Part shown: one piece after another, positions 55,869 to 64,000 of the stretch
Position numbering within the stretch: the first letter of the stretch is position 1
How the letters are laid out: every line of letters starts with the position of its first letter
Source of the DNA: Tricholoma matsutake
Taxonomy: Eukaryota > Basidiomycota > Agaricomycetes > Agaricales > Tricholomataceae
NCBI GenBank assembly: GCA_026075535.2
Contig: AP026548.1
Location: 4,154,001 to 4,218,000, forward strand
Reading direction: 5' to 3'
Length of the DNA: 64,000 nt
Position numbers and translations under genes: made by a program
Notes under the pieces: model-generated
Database searches by the model: none
Told to the model about the DNA's origin: nothing
Seen by the model: the letters and a program-made list of their open reading frames with translations, nothing else

Positions 55869-56528
55869 TGTTAAGGGCGAAGCCTTAACCACTCAATCTA
55901 GTCAATGTCGTTTGTCGAGGTGCTTTCTCGACAAGTCATTTGGCACTAGTCTTACTTGGAGCGTCTGATGTAAGATGGATAGTGCACTCTAGCAGGCCTT
56001 CTGCATAGAGTTGTTCGGGTTCATGCACTAAGGGGCTTCCTTAGTGGTTTCGAGTAAGTTTGCGAGTTCACAAGTTAAAGCTGTAGATGCCTAGATCTAA
56101 ACTAAGGACATCCCTACTACGAGTTGCAGTACTTATACTACAAGGGAGGTCCTTATTGTCCAATCAGAAAGATAGATGTGTATCAAGTAAGAATAGAAAC
56201 AATAAGCCTCATGCCTTGCATGACACGTCCGATGTCATGGAGTGCTGCGGCGCAGCATGTCAATCGTGAGAGTCCAACATCACGGACCTCATGTCAAAGG
56301 GCTGTCATATCACAGCATGTGTGGGAATGGGTTCGGGTGCATGGAGTCACCATGCGTCAAGGGTGCCTTCCACGGGAAGGGGATCAAATGCATGTTGTCG
56401 GCATGCATTGTGTGTCTGGTGTCAAGGGCATGCCTTGGGCATGAGTCAGGGAGTGCCTCCTGTCTGGAGGGGATCATCAGGTGCGTCGGGTCTGTTGGGT
56501 TCCATGAGTTACAAGAAAAATTGTAACA
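55869..56528 (-). repeat. Solo LTR of the Gypsy-A family
   Basis: On the minus strand it runs TGTTACAATTTTTC..CCCTTAACA, matching the Gypsy-A LTRs. The flanks are gctta (55864-55868) and gccta (56529-56533), a TSD with one transition. No internal sequence remains, as expected after LTR-LTR recombination. Confidence 0.88.
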
Positions 56529-56859
56529 GCCTATCGCCTGCATAAAGAAAATATATGGACTTGACACAATTGGATCCTCCAGCAACTATGCACTCATTGT
56601 GAAAACTGCATTTCTAGCCATCAATTTGCTAGTGGGCCCCTTGAGACATCAACTAGTCTCAATCCAAGTCCTGTATCTCTCACAGTTAAACACTGGCTTG
56701 ATATTTGTCTATTTCAAGTCTCCTATTACTAGCAGCATGATCATTGGGCTTTCAAATATCCCAACAAAGTACATTATATTCTTCCCACCAACTCCACAAA
56801 TCCACATCTATCCACAGGCAGCCATTGTCTTACAAACCCAGACTAAAGCAAAATCATCA

Positions 56860-57625
56860 CCTACGTCGTATTTGCTGGGTTCTCCTCAGAGTTTGCATAA
56901 AGGACCCTTCTTAAATCTTGCCATATCATCATTACCAGTGACAAGGGAAGACATGGCAGTAAAACTATTGCAGCAAATGTCATCATCAATGCCATATTGA
57001 AGGAGTGTCCCTTCATCAAATATATTTTGGTCTTGAAGATCATGGGAAACTTGTTCCTTAGAATGAGAGAAGGGATAGGTGAAAAGATAGCAAAGTATCA
57101 AATTTTTGCCCACCAGAAATCTTGGCCGCCGAGGACTCTTTGTTCATCCTGTACATGAGCACATCTACCCCTATACTCGCTCTATTAAACTAATGCATTT
57201 TAGACTTCCAGCTTTGCCAGCAAACCCAAAGGTGTTGTTGTGTACACCAATGGCACATATATTCTCTTGCTGCTCTTACCGTCAAATATGTTTTCAATGT
57301 CTGACCATCCTGGACTGAATCACCAGATGTGCCTACACCTTCTGAGGACCCCTCGCCAATGGCGTCCCACCATTGTATTCAATTTTTTTAACCTGTCTAC
57401 TCCACACCTTCTCACTTCTGGGAAACTGGACAAAAATACTGGTTGACTTCTCTCTGACAGCAACTAGGTTGTTGAGACACTAAGGTGCACATCATGTGAA
57501 GAAACATGATTTGAGCAGTGTTAGAGTGTTGGGAACTGTTGGCAAGCTGATCAATCCTAAGGCATGGAATTGGTATCATGAGATTGTGGGGAGAAAATAG
57601 CATGTGGCTATTGATATGTTCTGCT
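56860..57625 (+). pseudogene. Acetyl-CoA synthetase pseudogene fragment
   Basis: The plus-strand reading, with several shifts and stops, follows the order of acetyl-CoA synthetase (ACS). It begins VFAGFSSEFA-stop-RTLLKSC and ITSDKGRHGSKTIAANVI, then ILKECPFIKYILVLK, LAAEDSLFILYMS and KPKGVVVYTNGTYIL. It continues ALTVKYVFNV, STPSHFWETGQKYWLTSL, then [28 protein letters not shown] and NWYHEIVG. These correspond to the middle of the enzyme, including the AMP-binding P-loop region, which is disrupted (ILYMSTS.. then KPKGVV). CpG is almost absent. It is a dead copy; the N- and C-terminal parts are not recognised nearby. Confidence 0.78.
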
Positions 57626-58352
57626 GTGCTTTTTCATGCCCTCATGTTGTTGGTCAATGAAATGATTGCAGGGATTGGCAAAGTGGAAGAATCTGGATTT
57701 ATTGAGTGCACAATTTTTTTTTTTGCAGAGCATGTCATTATAGAATATCCACTGATAGCACTTAGTAAATGACTCCAGTTAATGATGCTGTCTTAGCTCT
57801 TTTATACACAACCAGAAATGAATGTTATGCATGTGCACAAAGCCAGATGTTGCTAAATGCTCAGCTTCAGAGCCTTTCAAATCCAGCTTTGTTAGCTGAT
57901 TGCTTTGGTCAAGACTGGGACTTGATTGGCTCTTGCTATTATTTAATCTTTATCAGCTTCTGCGCCATCACCTAGCAATCCTCCTCACCTTAGGCTTGCC
58001 TGTTCAAAAGCTGCTTTCTCACACATGCACACTGGGGCATCAAAGTGGAAAAAGATGTCAAAATCCCTAGGAAACAAAGTGCCTAACCAGTTTGAAGCAC
58101 TGGAAGGCTATGATGCAAACACAGTGAGATATTGTCTTGTCCATGTCAGGCTGCAGCAAGTTCAGAAATGATGTGAGTTTAACATTTTCTTGTTCAGTGT
58201 TTTTATTTATAAGTCTACTCGCATGGCCTCATTATCCATAGGGGTAGTAATTGCAATGGTCTATCTACAAGAGAACTCAGAATGTATACAGACTTGTAGT
58301 GGCCCACTAGCTCAAGTTGAAGTACATTACAGAATTATGAGTTCAAGCAATA
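57626..58352. other. No supported gene
   Basis: The reading may continue the ACS copy for a few residues (HVAIDMFCC near 57600-57630) and then becomes unrecognisable. An open stretch TPVNDAVLALLYTTRNECYA (57769-57975) has no known match. Confidence 0.35.
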
Positions 58353-58769
58353 CTATCTATTGTTGAAAAGACCAACTTGAAATGATGGTTTGGTGGCTAA
58401 GCCAGCTGCTTGGTTCTCTATCCAGGACTTCAATTCACCTGTGGATTGCATCCTGTGTGCAACATCAGTGAAAGTGAAGGTTCGGAGTAAAAGTTCCTCT
58501 CTTGACCTTATAATCAGGAAGCAACATTGGTTGCGCTCATGAATTGCAACATCCTCAGATCTGGGAATGAAAAATATGACAAAGGATTGATTTCTTGTCT
58601 TGTAGGTGTCCAATCTGCACCAATATACAGCTTTCTCTGGAGTTCCTTTAACATATTTTACCCCACTGCCACACTCAGGGCATGTTACCCAGATGCTATT
58701 GGGTCGCCTGCAGATGCTAGCCCACCAGTTACACCATCCTAGTATCTGATAGGAGGTCCATGCATGCAC
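58353..58769 (-). other. Unrecognised 138-codon ORF
   Basis: On the minus strand it contains SIWVTCPECGSGVKYVKGT, then EKAVYWCRLDTY, SFVIFFIPRSEDVAIHERN and TFTFTDVAHRMQSTGELKSW. The CPECG..WC pattern could be a zinc ribbon, but I do not recognise a family. It may be an exon of a decayed gene or transposon, since the surroundings are CpG-poor like the ACS fragment. Confidence 0.3.
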
Positions 58770-59630
58770 TCATTTCTAGAGCCTTTTTGACTGAAGTGCC
58801 TTGTATGAAGTGATGAGAGATGATTGATTGGACAAGTGTTCTTGCTATGACAAGAAGGTCAACGGCGGGAGTGAGAGGCACAAAGATGGTGTTCACTTGA
58901 TATCAATTCCTGAGACAAGTCAAGCTAAAGCAATAAGGATAGAAATTGACTGATATACTTTATATTCTCTATGCACTCTGCATAGAATCCATGCCAATCA
59001 ATCAGCTACCAGGGTAACCAAAGGGGAGGACATTCAGGTCAAATGTCAAGTCTCAAAGGGTTAGAAAAGTGGTACAAAAGTCCAGAGTGCCAAAGTCCAG
59101 AGCGCAAGGTCACCAAGTCCAAATCTCGCCACCCAGCAATAAAGAATTTGGACCCCAAGTCCAAACACAAAAAACCAGCAGTGAAGAATTCAAACACCAA
59201 GTCCAAACCCAATGACAAAACAATGGTGGATTCAGACTCCAAGTCTGAATCCAGCAACCCAGTACAACTGGATGTTGCTATACTTGCATTCTGAGCTTAA
59301 AGTCAATGCAGTCAGATGCATATCCAAGCATGTGGTTTTGTTGTGATGAGCTGTATGTGCTGTACAATGCCATTGATGGCCGTATAATGATGGCCGTTTA
59401 CAGGGTTGATCCATACTGTACCCTGTACCATTCAGTATATGTTTCAAGTACCAGCGGTATGGGTATGGTAGCCATCATACAGATGCCATTGGGCTGTTGA
59501 TATGGTAATGGTGTACAGCCCTAATCTAAACAATATAAACAAAGCTCACCTCAGTCTCTGTGCAAGTGACTGAGGTAGTAGTGTATGTATTGTCCATATA
59601 TAATGTGTAATAAAGAAAATAATGTAATGA
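58770..59630. other. No supported gene; Lys/Ser-rich repeat ORF
   Basis: At 59043-59294 an 83-codon frame reads as loose repeats of (A/P)(I/V)KN..(D/N)PKSK (for example HPAIKNLDPKSKHKKPAVKN). This reflects a roughly 50-bp direct DNA repeat (caccaagtccaaa..). The rest is non-coding. Confidence 0.35.
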
Positions 59631-60225
59631 TGTTACTTATTGACACCTATTTACCACATGCCTCAGATTACAACCCCAGACATTACATGGACTTACTCAC
59701 TTCTACCATATACCATCATCATCATACTCATTCATAGAGATCTCAATCTTATAAAACACCTCTTTTGCATGCTTAGCTCTGGGTTTGGACTTTAGTGTAA
59801 GTGCATGTCCCTTATACAGGGTGTAATGGTGTTACTTATTGACACCTATTTACCACATGCCTTGGATCACATCCTCAGACATTACACAGACTTACTCACT
59901 TCTACCACATACCATCATCATCATCATACTCGTTCATAGAGATCTCACTCTTATAAAACACCTCTCTTGCATGCTTAGCTCTGGGTTTGGACTTTAGTGT
60001 AAGTGCATGTCCCTTATACAGGGTGTAATGATGTTACTTATTGACACCTATTTACCACATGCCTCGGATTACATCCTCAGACATTACATGGACTTACTCA
60101 ATTCTATCATATACCATTATCATCATCATACTTGTTCATAGAGATCTTGCTCTTATAAAACACCTCTTTTGCATGCTTAGCTCTGTATTCAGACTTTAGT
60201 GAAGTACATGTCCCTTATACAGCAT
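59631..60225 (+). repeat. Tandem repeat, three ~200-bp units
   Basis: Units start at 59631, 59830 and 60032 with tgttacttattgacaccta and end near cccttatacagggtgtaatg. They differ by scattered transitions and a (cat)n length change near tcatcatcat. Confidence 0.9.
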
Positions 60226-60293
60226 GCACCTACACTTTTTTTTAAGCTTTGTTAAACGAGGTTCACTGATTATCTGTACTTGCTGAGGCAGGT
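60226..60293. other. Short spacer
   Basis: T-rich spacer between the tandem repeat and the candidate LTR. Nothing is recognised. Confidence 0.4.
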
Positions 60294-61316
60294 TGTCACA
60301 GACTTGCCATGCTAGATGCTGATAGGTCCACTGTGCACTCTAAACTCTGGGACTGTCTCCAGAGGCATCAAAACATCAAAATGCATGCTCCCAACCCCTA
60401 TGAACCCCACGACACTGCTCCAAAACTATTTCAATCGACTTCAAACAACTTCAAACAACTTTGAACAATATTGCAGCACTTCAAACACCTTCGGCCGCCG
60501 TACACCAATTGCACCGCCCTTGGGATACATGCAGCATACCTTGTAAGAGTTAGTGCATCGCATATCGAGCACCACCAGACACAAGGAGATACAACAACGG
60601 GATTTTAGGACCCGATTGTGGCGCTTTGACACCTCGATGATATATTAGATCAATGGGGACAGGTACCAGTGATAAATCATGTCTCTAGACATTTCCCTTT
60701 TTATCATCTTTCATTTATTCTATGATTTGCGAAGATTCTCTATTGTTTTATATCTGGCCTCATGTATTCCTCATGTTTTATTTCCTTTTTAGTATCACTT
60801 CTCCCAAACATATATAGCCTTGTACTAGCTACTTAGAAGAGCAGAATACATCATCCTCTCACTTCAATAAGAGCTATTCTCTTGAGTCCAAGCATCTCGA
60901 CTTAGTCTCGAAATTCAGTGTTTTATGCTGAATTTCCTCGAACTCCTTGTACTAGCTTCATGAAACTATCGCATATTGTCTATCCTCTCTAGACCCCTTT
61001 CTACGTCCTCATAGTCTATCCTCAGTCACCGTCAAAGGCGTCTTTGTCTTCTATAAAGACCTTCAAACTTCATCGCACTTCTTTGCACTTCATCACACCT
61101 CTTCGAATACTCGTCGAACTTCATTAAACTTCCCTCAAACATTATCGCAGCACTTTGTATGCCCTCAATTATTATTGAACTTCTCTCGAACATCATCGCA
61201 GCGCTTCAAATACTTTCGAGCCTCTTCGAACCTTATTGCACCTCATTGCACCTCATTGCACCTCATCACACCTCATTGCACACCCTTTAGAGTCGTTTTC
61301 ATACCCCAGGTTTACA
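60294..61316 (+). repeat. Candidate 5' LTR of Gypsy-C (~1.02 kb)
   Basis: It would start TGTCACAGACTTGCC and end ggtttaca. One base later TGGTGATATTTAGTACC begins with TGG as a tRNA primer-binding site would. A TATA-box-like acatatatagcc (about 60809) and the gag ORF just downstream fit. The 3' part (61050-61290) is made of cttcgaac/cacctcattg-type short repeats. The partner LTR lies outside the window, so the ends are inferred. Confidence 0.45.
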
Positions 61317-61382
61317 GTGGTGATATTTAGTACCACCTTGCAACCTTCCTCTAACTAGCGTTATACCATTCGAGCCCTTATT

Positions 61383-62970
61383 GTGGGTTTTGTTTGGGTT
61401 TCCTGGTCGAGTATCATCAACGCATTGTTTTTCAGGTCAAAAGACCTCGCCGTACAACTGCCAACCACATGCCTACAAGTGCTCGCTGCCTCTGACACCC
61501 CTAAGGGCCCGTTGTCTCCATCGTTACCCTTGCTGATGCCAAGTGAGCTTGGCTCACAATCTCCGCTGACTTCTTTTGGTGATATTAGTAATGAGCATCT
61601 GGAAGACTTTTTAGAACTCACAGGGATGCATATACCTACATTGCCAGATCTGAACGACAACTACGAGTCTGAATCATCTTCTGTTTCTGCATTTGAAGAC
61701 ATTGCTGACCTGACGAAGGCACATATACTGACCTTGCCACATCCTGATGATGATTCTGACTCATCGTCCTCATCTGACTCGTCTTTGTCCTCTTCTCTGG
61801 GTTCTTTGTCCATACCTGCATCTAAAATGTCCACTAGTGGTCCTGCCGAGTTCCTACATGCCAAACCAAAATGTATACCTCTATTGACCCCTGGCATGGT
61901 CTCACCAATGGTGATGCATCAGTGGGAAATGGTGTGTGTTGATTTCTTCAGGGCAAATAAGAAGATCAAAGAAAAGGAATGTGTGGCAGCAGTTTTGCCT
62001 GGGCTGAAGGACATGCGAGCTCGAGACTGGGTTGCAACACATGGAGATCATCTCTCTGAGTTGAAGTTCACGGAATTCATCATAGAGCTGCAGAAGGAAT
62101 TCTTGCCAGATGGTTGGGATGACGAGCTCCATGCGAAGATCCACAACACTTGCTTGAAGTTGTCTGATTCTTTTCCAAAGTGGGTGAACAACATCCACCA
62201 CCTGAACATTGTGCTATGCAATACTGAATACTTTTTCTCTGATGTTGCACTTTGACTTCAACTCAATAGCCTCTTGGATGCTGACCTACAAAGTCGATGC
62301 AAGAACCGTAATGTTAAGGAAGTGATTGAAAAGGTTGTGAAGGAGACACCTGCTAAGACAGAGGAAGCTAGATTGTCTTGTTGGATTGTTGAGGTGCAGA
62401 AACTGGCGGAAGAGTGTGCAAATGACACAAAGCGCTACCAGGAGGCTGCCAAGGACTTACAGTGTATGCCAAAAAGACAGGCATTGGTGAATCCTTCATG
62501 AAATTTGAACTCTGTGGGTGGTTACAAACCCCATGGATCTGCTGCATCATTGGGCACATCAAGCTCTGCTAACACTAATTCCCAAAAGCCACCTTGCCTG
62601 ACAGATAACGAGTGATCATTACTCTTCAAACACCAGGGTTGCCTGAAGTGTCGCTGAGGTTATCAAAACCACTGCACTACCGATTGTCCTAATGAGTTCC
62701 CTGATGGCCAAAGCTACAAAGAGATAACTGAGCAGATATTACCCAGTCAGAAGAAGCAAGGGAGTGTACCGTTGGGGAGCAGACTGGTAGGTGCAGTTAT
62801 GGGTACCATGAGCCAGATTGAGGAAGTGTCAGAAGGTGAAAATTCTTTTGTAGCAGGAGTGGTAATGCCATCAGCTGTTCTGGGATCGGGCTCTGAAATG
62901 GAGGAGGAGGTGAGCCCACTTATGGTGCCACATCTACGATGGGCATGTATGCTAATGGGTCTGGGTGCTA
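61383..62970 (+). pseudogene. Gypsy-C gag remnant
   Basis: The frame 61383-62255 begins in a TTG/GTG-rich region; the true start may be MPSELGSQSPLTSFGD or MSTSGPAEFLHAKPK. It has a Ser/Asp-rich stretch, then a capsid-like part (MVCVDFFRANKKIKEKECVA, LQKEFLPDGWDDELHAKI). It continues past a TGA at 62253 as LLDADLQSRCKNRNVKEVIE and EECANDTKRYQEAAKDL. A Cys/His knuckle CLKCR-stop-GYQNHCTTDC is near 62640-62690. Several stops make it non-functional. Confidence 0.7.
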
Positions 62971-62990
62971 ATTAACCTGTTTCAGTAAGC

Positions 62991-64000
62991 AGCATGCTGG
63001 ACTGCAGCGTACATGTCGTGCTTATCGACAGCACGCTGGTCAAAGAACTGGGCTTGCGTCATTTCCGCTTGCATAAACTGCTACCAATTTCTGTTGCATT
63101 GAACAATTTGACTACCTCTGAAAGCCACCTGTACAAATACATAAAAATTGCGCCTTATTCACTAGATTCTGCATGGACTTCTCGAACATTGAAAGCCATT
63201 GTAACACCAAAATTGTGTGTACCAATCTTACTCAGACTGCCCTTCCTGAGCATAAATCATTTTGTTGCCAACTTCAAACTATGTTCTGCTATTGATAAAA
63301 TAAATAACTATGATTTACTGAAGCCTGCAGTACCTAAGGCTTGAAGGAGAGGGCTAAATGCAGGTCTATCAATAGGTCAGATGAAGCAGACTAAACTGCA
63401 AGTGCTATCAGAGCTCATGGACATTTGCAAACAGCGGCTTGCTGAAGGGAAAATGGTGCCAGAATTTGTGAAACCACTTGATGTGGCGGGGATGATCAAG
63501 GGTCGGATCAAAGTGCTAAGTTTTCAGTGGAAAGTGGAAGGTCTGGAGAAGCAACTTCTTACTGATTTCAACAACATTACCACATGTCAACAAACTGCTG
63601 CATAGTGTAATGGCTAGGATCAAGCTGAAGAACACAGAACATACCATCAGAACCTGCACATATGCATGCCCACACAAGTTTTGTGACACATGGAAAACAT
63701 TGATCCAACAACACCTCGATGCTGGGTGTATCAGGCTGTCTTCATCTCCACATGCATTGCCAGCTTTCATTATTCCTAAGGCAGATGCATCTGTGCTCCC
63801 TAGATGGGTGAACAATTACAGACAGCTAAACAAGAACACAATTGCTGACTCACATCCACTTCCTCACATTGATGACATCTTAAATGATTGTGAAATAGGT
63901 AAGATCTGGGGAACAATAGATGACAGATAGTTTTTTTCAGATGCCAATGGAGCCTCTCGACATTCCTCTTACCGCAGTTTCTATGCCTTTTGGGTTGTTT
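62991..64000 (+). pseudogene. Gypsy-C pol remnant, runs off window
   Basis: A protease-like segment shows VVLIDSTLVKELGLRHFRL (63020). After stops, RT begins near 63690: LIQQHLDAGCIRLSSSPHAL, PAFIIPKADASVLPRWVNNY and RQLNKNTIADSHPLPHIDDI, then KIWGTIDDR with TAG at 63928-63930. A further shifted frame ends at the window edge (MPMEPLDIPLTAVSMPFGL). This belongs to a Gypsy lineage different from A, B and 1, judging by the HPLP(H/R)IDDIL block. Confidence 0.75.

Overview
This window looks like a TE-rich nuclear contig of a mushroom-forming basidiomycete (Agaricomycetes). The host genes have many short introns of about 50-90 bp with GT..AG ends. The rest is mostly nested chromovirus-type Gypsy elements, a Copia element, a tyrosine-recombinase (YR) retrotransposon and non-autonomous DNA elements. 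All calls come from reading translations, splice sites, terminal repeats and target-site duplications by eye; no database search was run.

Region 1 (1-12191) is the host part. It carries a C-4 methylsterol oxidase gene (ERG25, minus strand, 2298-3515), an AzgA-type purine permease (minus, 3885-6562) and an intact Enhancer-of-polycomb-like gene (EPL1, plus, 8646-11996, seven exons that sum to exactly 1000 codons). The stretches 1-2297 and 6563-8645 have no gene I can defend.

Region 2 (12192-31590) is a nest of transposons. The oldest layer is a decayed CENP-B/pogo-Tigger-like DDE transposase on the minus strand. Its pieces survive at 31224-31590, 25743-25791 and 23970-24449. It was split by a Copia element (25792-31223, two 335-bp LTRs), by a 1.3-kb hAT-like element (24450-25742, 8-bp TSD GATACCCA) and, next to EPL1, by a YR retrotransposon (12228-23969) with split direct repeats. 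The YR element is itself interrupted by a Gypsy chromovirus (16356-22441, TSD CACAC). The recombinase frame resumes exactly after the insertion once one TSD copy is removed. The YR element is bracketed by a 36-bp direct repeat taken from the transposase gene, which is unexpected for this class.

Region 3 (31600-38557) is accessory DNA. It holds degenerate palindromic repeats, a minus-strand protein made of FYIPGSPDSP-type repeats, a Cys-rich/coiled-coil reading frame broken by a 593-bp TA-flanked MITE, a second hAT-like element (35954-37445, TSD RGCATAAT), an integrase scrap and a very AT-rich inverted repeat.

Region 4 (38558-54411) is Gypsy-A with Gypsy-B (39207-46900) inserted in its 5' LTR. 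Both have perfect 5-bp TSDs (ATGTC and ACATC). Gypsy-A has LTRs packed with short hairpins, an amphipathic repeat between protease and RT, and an extra ORF after the chromodomain. Gypsy-B has an antisense Cys-rich/coiled-coil ORF in its 3' region.

Region 5 (54412-64000) contains a solo Gypsy-A LTR, a decayed acetyl-CoA synthetase copy, a 3 x 200-bp tandem repeat, and the 5' part of another Gypsy element running off the window end.

A window-wide pattern links regions 2-4. Nearly every in-frame stop in the retroelement ORFs is TGA where a CGA arginine codon is expected, while the host ORFs are clean. This points to methyl-CpG deamination of silenced transposons.
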